Below, piece after piece: positions 17,022-25,459 of a stretch of DNA of 64,000 bases. Position 1 is the stretch's first letter; each line of letters opens with the position of its first letter. The DNA is from Massilia norwichensis (GTDB taxonomy: Bacteria; Pseudomonadota; Gammaproteobacteria; Burkholderiales; Burkholderiaceae_D). Under the pieces are notes generated by a model. It was given only the letters and a program-made list of their open reading frames with translations, was not told where the DNA came from and searched no databases. A program made the translations under genes and the position numbers. Location: assembly GCF_024753245.1 (NCBI RefSeq), contig NZ_JANUGX010000002.1, forward strand, positions 62,001 to 126,000, in the 5' to 3' direction.

Positions 17022-19415
17022 ATGGCGCCGGCATCTCCTCCCGCCCGGCTGTCGCGGCGCTTCGCGATCGCCGCCGCGATCCTGACCGCGGCCGCCATGC
17101 TGCTGATCTCGATCGTCTCGCTGTGGCTGATCGACCGCCAGCGCGAGCACGCCAACGATTTGCTGCAGCAGCGCGAAGTCGCCTTCCATGCGCGCACCGT
17201 CGGCCACAACCTCGAAGCGCTCAGCACGCGCCTGGCGGATGTTGCCGCCAGTCCGATCCTGGCCAACGCCCTGGTCGACAGCGCCGGCAAGGAAACCTAC
17301 CTGACGCCCTTCCTGCACGGCATGCGCCAGATGAACGGGATTCCGGTGCAGGTGCTGTTCACCGATTTCGAAGGCAAGGCGATCGCCGACAACGGTTCGG
17401 CCGGCTTCGGGCCGAAGGAAATCGCCTGGCTGCGCGAGCGCCTGGCCAGCGGCGTCGAGCGCCCGGCCCTGCACGACGGCGAACTGTTCGGGGTCTACCT
17501 GCTGCGCTACTCGCGCACCCGCACGCCCGAGGGCGCGCTGATGTACAAGGTGCGCCTGGCCGATCTGAAACCGGCGCCGTGGGCGGTGCTGGCACCTGCC
17601 GGCGCGCGCCCGGCCGCGGCGCACGAGATCGCCGCGCAGGTGCCGCTGCCGCCCGCCCTGGCCCACCTCGATCTGACGCTGCGCGAGGACGAGCGCAGGC
17701 TGGCGAACCCGCTCGAGGCGCCGGCGCCGCAATACCTGCTGATCGGCGCCATCACGGCCGCGCTGGCGCTGCTGGTGTTCCTGCTGGCCCAGCGCCTGGC
17801 GCAGGGCCTGACGCGCGACCTGCGCCGCCTGGAAACCTTCTCCGCCAGCCTGGGCGACGCCGGGGTCAAGCACCAGCGCGCGCCGCTGGCCGGCAGCCGC
17901 GAGGTGGTCAGCCTGGCCGGCGCCATCAACCGCATGCTGGACCGCCTGTACGAACAGCACGCGCACCTGGAGGCGGAGCGGCGCCGCTTCCACCAGCTGT
18001 CGAACAACATTCCGCAGCTGGTGTGGATGGCCGAGCCGGACGGCCGGATCGTCTGGTTCAACGACCGCTGGTATGAGTTCACCGGCACCGCGCCGGGCGA
18101 ATTCTCGAACGACGACTGGCAGACGCTGCACGACCCGAACGTCCTGCCCGAGGTGATGCGGCGCTGGCGCGCAGCCGTCGCCGGCGGGGAGCCGGACCAG
18201 ATGACCTTCCCGCTGCGCGATGCCGACGGCCGGTACCACAGCTTCTTCTGCGCGATCACGCCGCTGCGCGACGAGGGCGGGCGCATCATGCAATGGTTCG
18301 GCACCGCGACCGACGTCAGCCAGCTCGAACAGGCCGAGCGTGCGGTCCGCTACAGCGAGGAGCGCCTGCAGCAGGGCCTGGTCGCGGCACGCATGGCGGT
18401 GTGGGAGCGCGATCCTTTCAATGGCGAGGTCAGCTTCGCCGCCAACCTGCACAGCGTGTTCGGCAAGAGCTGGAGCAACGTCGACGAGCTGTGGGAGCTG
18501 GTGCATCCCGACGACCGCGAATCCATGCGCGAAACCGTCGACCGCGCCGTGCGCGAAGGCGGCGAGTACCGTGCCACGCCGCGCATCCACCGTGCCGACG
18601 ACGGGCGCCTGATCTGGATCGACATCCGCGGCCGCCTGGGCCTGGCCGAGGATGGCCGTCGCACCGTGGTGCACGCGATCGCGATCGACATCACCGAACG
18701 CAAGCACGCCGAAGAAGCGCTGCAGCTGGCCGACCAGCGCAAGGATGAATTCCTGGCGATGCTGGCCCACGAGCTGCGCAATCCGCTGGCGCCGATCAGC
18801 AGCGCCGCCGACATGCTGCGCATCGCGTATTCGGGCGAACCGCGCGTGAAGCAGATCAGCGAGATCGTGGCGCGCCAGGTCGCCCACATGCGCCACCTGG
18901 TCGACGATTTGCTGGACGTCTCGCGGGTGACGCGCGGCCTGGTGACCATCATTCACAAGCCGGTCGACATGCGGCGCGTGGTGAGCGAAGCGGTCGAGCA
19001 GTCGCGGCCCCTGCTCGAGACGCGCCGCCACCGGTTCGAGGTGGCGCTGCCGGAACAGGCGCTGACGGTCGACGGCGACCACACGCGGCTGGTGCAGGTG
19101 GCCGCCAATCTGCTCAACAACGCCGCCAAATACACGCCCGAGGGCGGTCACATCCGGGTCGCGCTGGACGCGCACGAAGGCCAGGCGCGCCTGACGGTGC
19201 GCGACAACGGCACCGGTATCGGCCCCGATCTGCTGCCGGTGGTGTTCGACCTGTTCACCCAAGGCTCGCGCACCCTCGACCGCACCCAGGGCGGCCTCGG
19301 CCTCGGCCTGGCCCTGGTACGCAAACTGGTGGAACTGCACGGCGGCCAGGTCACGGCCAGCAGCCCCGGCCAGGGCCAGGGCAGCACCTTCACCGTCACC
19401 CTACCCCTGCTCTAA
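17022..19415 (+). CDS. PAS-domain sensor histidine kinase
   Basis: Membrane sensor kinase of 797 residues. First membrane helix about 18-40, a periplasmic domain of about 190 residues, second helix near LLIGAITAALALLVFLLAQ (about 245), a HAMP-like linker, two PAS/PAC domains (about 320-560, with MAEPDGRIVWFNDRWYEFTG and DITERKHAEEAL), HisKA with the H-box HELRNPLAP (His583) and a complete HATPase (NNAAKYTPEGG, DNGTGIG, GGLGLGLALV). There is no receiver domain and no response-regulator gene beside it. AGGAG lies 7 bases before the ATG at 17022; a GTG at 17016 overlaps the upstream stop and is the alternative start. Confidence 0.92.
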   Translation: MAPASPPARLSRRFAIAAAILTAAAMLLISIVSLWLIDRQREHANDLLQQREVAFHARTVGHNLEALSTRLADVAASPILANALVDSAGKETYLTPFLHGMRQMNGIPVQVLFTDFEGKAIADNGSAGFGPKEIAWLRERLASGVERPALHDGELFGVYLLRYSRTRTPEGALMYKVRLADLKPAPWAVLAPAGARPAAAHEIAAQVPLPPALAHLDLTLREDERRLANPLEAPAPQYLLIGAITAALALLVFLLAQRLAQGLTRDLRRLETFSASLGDAGVKHQRAPLAGSREVVSLAGAINRMLDRLYEQHAHLEAERRRFHQLSNNIPQLVWMAEPDGRIVWFNDRWYEFTGTAPGEFSNDDWQTLHDPNVLPEVMRRWRAAVAGGEPDQMTFPLRDADGRYHSFFCAITPLRDEGGRIMQWFGTATDVSQLEQAERAVRYSEERLQQGLVAARMAVWERDPFNGEVSFAANLHSVFGKSWSNVDELWELVHPDDRESMRETVDRAVREGGEYRATPRIHRADDGRLIWIDIRGRLGLAEDGRRTVVHAIAIDITERKHAEEALQLADQRKDEFLAMLAHELRNPLAPISSAADMLRIAYSGEPRVKQISEIVARQVAHMRHLVDDLLDVSRVTRGLVTIIHKPVDMRRVVSEAVEQSRPLLETRRHRFEVALPEQALTVDGDHTRLVQVAANLLNNAAKYTPEGGHIRVALDAHEGQARLTVRDNGTGIGPDLLPVVFDLFTQGSRTLDRTQGGLGLGLALVRKLVELHGGQVTASSPGQGQGSTFTVTLPLL

Positions 19416-19418
19416 ATC

Positions 19419-19492
19419 AAACCGGGGTCAGACACCAAATTTTGGAAATATCCTACGAGCTTTTTCCAAAAATCGGTGTCTGACCCCGGTTT
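19419..19492. repeat. large inverted repeat (GGGGTCAGACACC family)
   Basis: Two 18-base perfect arms (19419-19436 and 19475-19492) with core CCGGGGTCAGACACC, separated by 38 bases that can pair further (AATTTTGGAAA against TTTCCAAAAAT). The right arm runs into TTTTT, so the transcript could act as a terminator for the kinase gene. The core matches a repeat widely seen between genes in related bacteria (recalled knowledge, not checked). Confidence 0.7.
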
Positions 19493-19579
19493 TTGGAAAT
19501 TGATTGCGGCGCGGAACTGGTTTGACGGTGCGGGCGATTCGCGGGAACATGGCCTGCCCATCAACGATTCTGGCGCACT

Positions 19580-20491
19580 ATGTCTCCTGAGCTCGGCCTG
19601 GTCTGCATCACGGTATCGAAGGACGTCCGCTACCGCACCATCACCCGCAAGCGGCTGCTGGAGCATTCGGACGATGGCCAGCGCAAGCTGCTCGACGATA
19701 TCTACCGCGACAACATCCAGACCCTGGACGGCGCCCTGCAGTACTGCAAGCGCGAAGGCATCCGCCTGTACCGCATGCCGTCCTCGATCTTCCCCTTCTT
19801 CGACGAAGACGTCGGCCGCGAGGTGATGCAGAAGCTGGCACCCAGCCTGGCCCGCACCGGCCAGCGCGCCACGGCGATGGGGCTGCGCCTGGTGATGCAT
19901 CCGGACCAGTTCGTTGTGCTCAGCTCGGATTCGCCGGATGTGGTCGCCAACAGCATCAAGATCCTGCAGATGCACGCCGACATCATGGACCTGCTGCAGC
20001 AGCCGCGCTCGCCCTGGGCCGTGCTCGAGGTCCACGGCGGCAAGGCCAATCGCAGCGACGCCCTGGTCGAACGCATCCGCGCCCTGCCCGATGCGATCCG
20101 CACCCGCCTCTGCCTCGAGAACGACGAATATGCGTACAACGCCGAGCAGATCCACGATGTCTGCACCCGCGCGCAAGTGCCGATGGTGTTCGATGCCCAC
20201 CACCATATCGTCAGCGAAAAGCTGTCCAGCTACGAAGACCCGAGCGTGGCCGCGATGCTGGCCAGGGCGCGCGACACCTGGCCGGAGCCGGCGCACCAGC
20301 TGGTCCACATCTCGAACGGCCGCGAAGACTTCAACGACCGCCAGCATGCCGACCTGATCACCGTGATGCCCACCGCTTACGCGCAGGCACCCTGGATCGA
20401 GATCGAGGCGAAGAACAAGGAAGAGGCGATTGCCGGGCTGCGCGGCTGGCAGCGCATCCAGGCCGGCGCGCCGCCGGCCATGCCCGGCTGA
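19580..20491 (+). CDS. uvsE: UV damage endonuclease (UVDE)
   Basis: A 303-residue UV-damage endonuclease that nicks DNA 5' to pyrimidine dimers and other lesions. TIM-barrel family features: LGLVCIT start, YRMPSSIFPFFDED, LVMHPDQFVVLSS, VLEVHGGKANRSDAL, LCLENDEYAYN, MVFDAHHHIV and HISNGRED, which carry the metal-binding His/Glu/Asp residues. Length fits the bacterial family. The ATG at 19580 follows a short leader after the inverted repeat. Gives a repair route independent of UvrABC. Not part of an evident operon. Confidence 0.93.
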   Translation: MSPELGLVCITVSKDVRYRTITRKRLLEHSDDGQRKLLDDIYRDNIQTLDGALQYCKREGIRLYRMPSSIFPFFDEDVGREVMQKLAPSLARTGQRATAMGLRLVMHPDQFVVLSSDSPDVVANSIKILQMHADIMDLLQQPRSPWAVLEVHGGKANRSDALVERIRALPDAIRTRLCLENDEYAYNAEQIHDVCTRAQVPMVFDAHHHIVSEKLSSYEDPSVAAMLARARDTWPEPAHQLVHISNGREDFNDRQHADLITVMPTAYAQAPWIEIEAKNKEEAIAGLRGWQRIQAGAPPAMPG

Positions 20492-20517
20492 AGACGTGTT
20501 GCAAGCGCTCAGGTCGC

Positions 20518-21549
20518 TCAGGTGGTCTTGCTGAGGCGGCGCTCGAGCGCCGCATACTCGTCCCAGAACGGCGCTGCGAGGCGGAGGCTGTCGCGTGGCT
20601 GGCCGTCCTTCAGGAAATAGAGCGGCCGGCGCTTGCTCTCGTCAAACATGCGCGCCAGGTATTCGCCGATGATGCCGATGCTGAGCAGCTGCAGGCCGCC
20701 AAGAAAGGTCACCATTGCCAGCAGCGAGGGATAGCCGGGCGCCGGGCTGCCCAGGACCACCGTGCGCAGCACGATATACAGGCCATAAGCGAAGGCGCCG
20801 AGGGCGCTGCACAGGCCGACATAAGTGGCAATCTTGAGCGGCAGGCAGGTGAACGAGGTGATGCCTTCCAGTGCAAAATTCCACAGCTTCCAGTAATTCC
20901 ACTTGGTGGCGCCGGCATGGCGCGGTGCGCGCCGGTACGGCACCGCCTTCTGCGGGAAGCCGATCCACGCGAACAGGCCCTTCATGAAGCGATGCTGCTC
21001 GCGCATCTGGCAGACCGCGCGCACCGCGCGCCTGCTGAGCAGGCGGAAATCGCCGGTATCTTCCGGAATGCGCACCCGGCTCAGTTTCTGCATCAGCCGG
21101 TAGAACAGGAATGCGGTGACTTTCTTGGTCACGCTTTCGCCGTCGCGGCAAGTCCGTTTCGCGTACACGACGTCATACCCGTCCAGCCAGTGCGCAACCA
21201 GTTCCGGAATCAGTTCCGGCGGATCCTGGAGATCGGCATCGATCACGACGACGGCATCGGCATCGGCATGGTCGAGGCCAGCGGTGAGCGCGATTTCCTT
21301 GCCAAAGTTGCGCGACAGGTCGACCAGCACCACGCGCGCATCATGCTCGGCCAGTTGTGCGATCGCCTCGAGCGTGCCATCGGTGCTGCCGTCGTTGACG
21401 TAGATGACCTGGGTGCGCAAGCCCAGGCTGTCGAGCACGGCCGCAAGGCGGCAGTGGAAATCGGCCAGCACTTCCTGCTCGTTGAACACCGGGACCACGA
21501 CCGACAGGCTGTGGGGCGCCTGCATCTCTTTTTGTTCACCGAGCAGCAT
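20518..21549 (-). CDS. GT2 polyprenyl-phosphate glycosyltransferase (DPMS/GtrB-like)
   Basis: A 343-residue family-2 glycosyltransferase with a C-terminal membrane anchor, like enzymes that load a sugar onto undecaprenyl phosphate. The GT-A domain runs from VVVPVFNEQEVL; the nucleotide-sugar and metal site is VVIDADLQDPPELIP. Two membrane helices follow (about 235-300). It is the last gene of a four-gene minus-strand operon and sits 2 bases after gtrA. The pairing with a GtrA flippase-like protein is the classic arrangement for lipid-linked sugar transfer across the inner membrane. Confidence 0.9.
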   Translation of the reverse strand: MLLGEQKEMQAPHSLSVVVPVFNEQEVLADFHCRLAAVLDSLGLRTQVIYVNDGSTDGTLEAIAQLAEHDARVVLVDLSRNFGKEIALTAGLDHADADAVVVIDADLQDPPELIPELVAHWLDGYDVVYAKRTCRDGESVTKKVTAFLFYRLMQKLSRVRIPEDTGDFRLLSRRAVRAVCQMREQHRFMKGLFAWIGFPQKAVPYRRAPRHAGATKWNYWKLWNFALEGITSFTCLPLKIATYVGLCSALGAFAYGLYIVLRTVVLGSPAPGYPSLLAMVTFLGGLQLLSIGIIGEYLARMFDESKRRPLYFLKDGQPRDSLRLAAPFWDEYAALERRLSKTT

Positions 21550-21551
21550 CT

Positions 21552-21962
21552 TCAGGTCCTCCGCGAGAATATCAACAACGTACCGATGAAATTACATGCC
21601 ACCACCACGACCAGCGCCAGTGTCTGGGCCAGCAGGTAATGCCAGCCGAAGCGCAGGCAGGTGTCCATGACCATGCCGTTGAGCACCGCACCCCACCCTG
21701 CCATCAGCGCAAAGCGTGGAAGCGCCTGGCGATGCGGTGCGCAACTGGAAAAGGTCCAACTGCGATGCAACAGGTAATTCTCGAGCACGACCACGGCAAA
21801 GGCGAACGTACTTGCCGGCAGCACCGGCACGCCACCCAGTTCCACCATGCTCCACAGCAGCGCGTAGTACACGGCGCTGCCGATCAGGCCGACGACGGCG
21901 AAGCGCAGCGGCACCGAAGCCGCTAGCGCACGCTGCCGTGGGCCACGTAATACTGGGTCCAT
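21552..21962 (-). CDS. GtrA family membrane protein
   Basis: A 136-residue protein with four hydrophobic segments and the GtrA pattern: PLRFAVVGLIGSAVYYALL at the start and VVVLENYLLHRSWTFS in the middle. GtrA proteins are thought to flip undecaprenyl-linked sugars. The start at 21962 overlaps the end of the methyltransferase gene by about 40 bases; a shorter start within the following codons cannot be excluded. Functional partner of the GT2 gene directly downstream. Confidence 0.82.
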   Translation of the reverse strand: MDPVLRGPRQRALAASVPLRFAVVGLIGSAVYYALLWSMVELGGVPVLPASTFAFAVVVLENYLLHRSWTFSSCAPHRQALPRFALMAGWGAVLNGMVMDTCLRFGWHYLLAQTLALVVVVACNFIGTLLIFSRRT

Positions 21963-22684
21963 AGCAGGTGGCTGCCGATGCCGCGGCCGAGCTTGTCCGC
22001 CAGCCGCTGCAGGAACTGCTGACCGCGCTCGCCGCCGAACTCGGCGATGAGCGGCAGGTACAGACCGGAGCGGTGCTGCTCGACAATCTGGAAGCCGGCG
22101 CCCTGCAGCTGCCGGCGCACGGTGCGCGCCGTCATCAGGTTGATGTGACCGGTCTCGATCACCGGTTCGCGGTAGACGCGCCGCACCAGCTGGATCACGC
22201 CGGGCAGGAACGCAATCTTCGCCGCCAGCTCGAGCGGGCTGTAACGCTGCGGCGTCGACAGCACCAGCACGCCGCCGGGCTTCAGCAGGCGCTGCATGCC
22301 GCGCAGCGCGGCCGGCGAATGCCGTATGTGTTCGATGACTTCGGTGCACAGGATCAGGTCGAAGGACTGCGCCGGCAGCGACGAGGCGCAGATGTCGTCG
22401 CATACCAGTTCGAGGTTCGGGAGGGTCTGGCGCAGCCGGTCGGCGTGGCGCAGGTAGGCCGTTTCGATATCCACCGCGACCACGCGCTCGAACAGCCCGG
22501 CGAGCACCGGCAGGTACACGCCGCAACCCGGTCCCACTTCGAGCGCCTGCCCGCCGCACTGCGCATGCCGCCGCAGCGCGGCGACGATCCAGTCGCGCCG
22601 CATGCAGTGCAGCCAGCGCCGGGTCGGATTGCCGGAGCGGTACAGGACTTCCTGCAGGGCCACCAGTTCGGAGGGAGACGTCAT
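21923..22684 (-). CDS. class I SAM-dependent methyltransferase
   Basis: A 253-residue methyltransferase. Motif I is ALEVGPGCGVYLPVL, the acidic end of strand 2 is VAVDIETAYL, and LILCTEVIEHI marks motif II of the Methyltransf_11/UbiE-like group. Its ATG overlaps the stop of the upstream membrane-protein gene (ATGA), so translation is coupled. In this operon it may modify a polyprenyl-linked glycan or a glycolipid; the substrate is not visible from the sequence. Confidence 0.87.
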   Translation of the reverse strand: MTSPSELVALQEVLYRSGNPTRRWLHCMRRDWIVAALRRHAQCGGQALEVGPGCGVYLPVLAGLFERVVAVDIETAYLRHADRLRQTLPNLELVCDDICASSLPAQSFDLILCTEVIEHIRHSPAALRGMQRLLKPGGVLVLSTPQRYSPLELAAKIAFLPGVIQLVRRVYREPVIETGHINLMTARTVRRQLQGAGFQIVEQHRSGLYLPLIAEFGGERGQQFLQRLADKLGRGIGSHLLWTQYYVAHGSVR

Positions 22685-24210
22685 GCGGCCTCCCTGGCCT
22701 TCTGCGCCGGCGGATCGCGCTGCAGCACGGCGTAATACTTGTCGCGGTAGACCTCGCGGAAACCTGCGCTCGCCAGCAACAGCTGGCGGATCGGGGCGTC
22801 GAGCGGCAGCACCGCCAGGTGGGCGCCAAAACGCTCGAACTTCGGCTGCCAGTCGTCCGCGCCGCCATAGACCCGCATGTAGTCCTCGATGAAGCGGTCG
22901 CCGTAGAGGTCGGCGCGGCCGTCGATCGCAACCCTGGCGTGCGGCGCCAGCCGGTAGATCAGGTACCCGCCGTCGCCGTAAGCGTTGAACAGCTTGCCGC
23001 CCAGGCCGCGCGCGGCGATGAAGTCGGCCGCCCCCACGATCTTGACGTCGGGAACCGCCGCCTTCGCTTCCTGCCGCACACCCTGCACATAGGCCGGCAG
23101 GCACAAGGCGATGACGCAGGCCATCAGCCAGTTGAGCAGGAACTCGCCCTTGCCCAGTTCCCTGCCGATGCCGCGACGCGCCATGTACCAGCACACGAGC
23201 GCCGAGCCGCGCACGCGGGCGCCGATGTCAGCGAATGGCGAACGCGCCAGCGCCAGCGCGGTGAACGGCACCAGCACCAGCACCGCGAGCGGCATATGGC
23301 GGACAGCAATACAACCATTGAATGCGAAAAACAGCGGCAAGGCCAGTTCGGTCAGGTCCGGCTTGCGCGCCGCGTAGACATTGGCAATGAGGAGCAAGAG
23401 CATCAGCGCGAGGTAGGCTTTCGCTGGGAACCAGTGGAAATCCGGGCTCTGCCATTCCTGGATCACAGCGTTAACCGTCATCCCCAGCACCTGGAACGGG
23501 TACAGCCAGCGCTCGAACATGCCCGGGTTGGCCAGGCTGGCCAGCACGACCAGGCAGGCCGCCTGTGTGAGGCGCAACAGCCGGCGCTTGTGCGCCGGGT
23601 CGCGCACCGGCTGGGCCAACCACCCCAGCCACTCGCAGACGGCGAACAAGACCAGCAGCGCGATTCCAATCGCATAGCCGGCATGGCCATTGACCCACAC
23701 CACCATCACGAGCGGCAAGGCGAACAGGGGACGAATCTTGCCCGCGTATTTGAACGCCAGCAGCGCCGCCAGATAGAGCGCGAAGCACAGGTAGGTGAGC
23801 ATCTGCGGGCGCGGCGCCAGGCTGCTGATCAGCACGGGCGCGGCAATCAGCACCGGAATCCACGCCAATCCGTCCGATGCGGACAGCCGTTTCGCCATCG
23901 CGAACACCAGCCCCAGCGCGGCGAGTCCCAGCATGACCACCAGCGTCTTGACGCCGATATCGCCGGCGGCGGCAAAGACCAGGTACAACAGCACTTCGAA
24001 CAACCACTCGTGCAGTACCCATGCTTGTCCGGCCCGCGTAAACGAAAAAACGTCGCCGGCAGGCAATGCGCCGTGGGCCACGATGTATTCGCCGGTTTTC
24101 AGATGCCAGAAATAGTCGGGATCGCTAAGCAGCATCACTGCCACCAACAAGATGAATGCCGCGAAATAAACCAGGTTGGTCTTGCTGAGTTTCAGCAGTC
24201 TAGTCAGCAT
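22681..24210 (-). CDS. polytopic membrane protein, GT-C-like
   Basis: A 509-residue inner-membrane protein with about 9-11 hydrophobic segments followed by a soluble C-terminal part (about 385-509). The first loop has DPDYFWHLKTGEYIV and a downstream WVLHEWLFEVL, an arrangement of acidic and His residues reminiscent of GT-C glycosyltransferases and related uncharacterised membrane proteins. I cannot assign a named family. First gene of the operon with methyltransferase, GtrA and GT2, which points to synthesis or decoration of a lipid-linked glycan. Confidence 0.7.
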   Translation of the reverse strand: MLTRLLKLSKTNLVYFAAFILLVAVMLLSDPDYFWHLKTGEYIVAHGALPAGDVFSFTRAGQAWVLHEWLFEVLLYLVFAAAGDIGVKTLVVMLGLAALGLVFAMAKRLSASDGLAWIPVLIAAPVLISSLAPRPQMLTYLCFALYLAALLAFKYAGKIRPLFALPLVMVVWVNGHAGYAIGIALLVLFAVCEWLGWLAQPVRDPAHKRRLLRLTQAACLVVLASLANPGMFERWLYPFQVLGMTVNAVIQEWQSPDFHWFPAKAYLALMLLLLIANVYAARKPDLTELALPLFFAFNGCIAVRHMPLAVLVLVPFTALALARSPFADIGARVRGSALVCWYMARRGIGRELGKGEFLLNWLMACVIALCLPAYVQGVRQEAKAAVPDVKIVGAADFIAARGLGGKLFNAYGDGGYLIYRLAPHARVAIDGRADLYGDRFIEDYMRVYGGADDWQPKFERFGAHLAVLPLDAPIRQLLLASAGFREVYRDKYYAVLQRDPPAQKAREAA

Positions 24211-24528
24211 GGCAATGAAGGCTCAAAGTTTCCTTGCGGATAAAAATTGTGCGATATCGCCGCCGCCATGGTCATGACTTGCGGCAACAATCTACCGCGC
24301 ATGCTGCACTGCGCCATTCAATGCACGCATGGCCGTCATCAGGAATGAGAATTAGGCATTTCCGCGTCGCAAGTTCAGAATGAAGGAAGCCTTGGCCCAA
24401 GCGAGCGCAGAGTCTTTGCGTGCCTGGCGCACAATGGCAGCACCGACATCAGCCGTTCCGGGTTCCATCATGCCGAGTTACAAAGTTTCCGATTTACTTC
24501 TGCCACTGAGGCACACGGCGGACGAGGC
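24211..24528. other. intergenic region between divergent genes
   Basis: 318 bases between the leftward membrane-protein operon and the rightward bestrophin gene; promoters for both should lie here. I see no strong -35/-10 pair. A 20-codon frame at 24470-24532 ends in an ATGA overlap with the bestrophin start and could be a leader, but it has only a weak ribosome binding site. Confidence 0.4.
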
Positions 24529-25440
24529 ATGATCGTCCGCGACCGCCCTTCTCCCCTGCGCCTGTTCTTGATAATGCGGGGCTCGGTCCTGCCCAACATC
24601 TGGAAAAGCCTGCTTGGCACCACCCTATTGGCGGTGCTCGTCACCTGGAGCCACGGCGCAATCTGGGGTCACAAATTCACGATCGGCACCATTCCCTTCA
24701 CGCTGATCGGCCTGCCCCTCGCGATCTTCCTGGGCTTTCGTAATAACGCCGCCTACGACCGCTACTGGGAAGGTCGCAAGCAATGGGGCGAACTGGTCCT
24801 GCGCAGCCGCAACCTGGCGCGCCAGTGCCTGACGCTGGTCGATGAAAGCCCGCTGCGCATCCGCATGATCCGGCGCGGCATCGCCGTCGCGCATGCGCTG
24901 CGCCACCGCCTGCGCGGCAGCGATCCCGCGCGCGACGTGATGCCCTGGGTCGAGCCCGACGAATGGGAGCGCCTGCACCAGCTGCCCAACCTGCCGTACG
25001 CGCTGATGCTGGCGATGGGCGAAGACCTTAGCGTGCTAAGACACGAAGGCCGTATCGATCCCTGCATCGTCCCGGCCATCGACGGCAACCTGTCGGCGAT
25101 CACCGGTGTGGCCGCCTCCTGCGAGCGCATCCGCAGTACCCCCACGCCCTTTTCCTACACCCTGCTGCTGCACCGCACCGCCTACCTGTATTGCTGGCTG
25201 CTGCCCTTCGGCCTGGTCGACGCGATCGGCGACCTGACCCCGGCGGTGACGCTGCTGGTCGCCTACACCTTCTTCGGCCTGGACGCCCTCGGCGACGAAA
25301 TCGAGGAGCCCTTCGGCACCTCCGACCACGACCTGCCGCTCGAAGCCATGTGCCGCACCATCGAGATCGACCTGCGCATGGCGCTCGGCGACACCGATCT
25401 TCCCCCGCCCCTGCTGCCGGTCGATTACCGGCTCAATTAG
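24529..25440 (+). CDS. bestrophin family ion channel
   Basis: A 303-residue bestrophin homologue (formerly UPF0187), an inner-membrane pentameric ion channel family. Recognisable features: SVLPNIWKSLLGTTLLAVLV as the first helix, LIGLPLAIFLGFRNNAAYDRYWEGRKQWGEL (the family's best-conserved block), paired C-terminal hydrophobic helices (LLPFGLVDAIGD, VTLLVAYTFFGLDALGDEIEEPFG) and the acidic EIEEPFG. Length fits. The ion carried is not inferable. It is 19 bases from the CoA-transferase gene and probably co-transcribed with it. Confidence 0.92.
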   Translation: MIVRDRPSPLRLFLIMRGSVLPNIWKSLLGTTLLAVLVTWSHGAIWGHKFTIGTIPFTLIGLPLAIFLGFRNNAAYDRYWEGRKQWGELVLRSRNLARQCLTLVDESPLRIRMIRRGIAVAHALRHRLRGSDPARDVMPWVEPDEWERLHQLPNLPYALMLAMGEDLSVLRHEGRIDPCIVPAIDGNLSAITGVAASCERIRSTPTPFSYTLLLHRTAYLYCWLLPFGLVDAIGDLTPAVTLLVAYTFFGLDALGDEIEEPFGTSDHDLPLEAMCRTIEIDLRMALGDTDLPPPLLPVDYRLN

Positions 25441-25459
25441 ATCGTCTGGAAACAAAGCC

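Noticed and set aside
16980..19340. 786-codon minus-strand frame opposite the PAS kinase
   Set aside because: His/Arg/Gln-rich sequence typical of antisense high-GC coding regions; the plus strand carries clear kinase domains.
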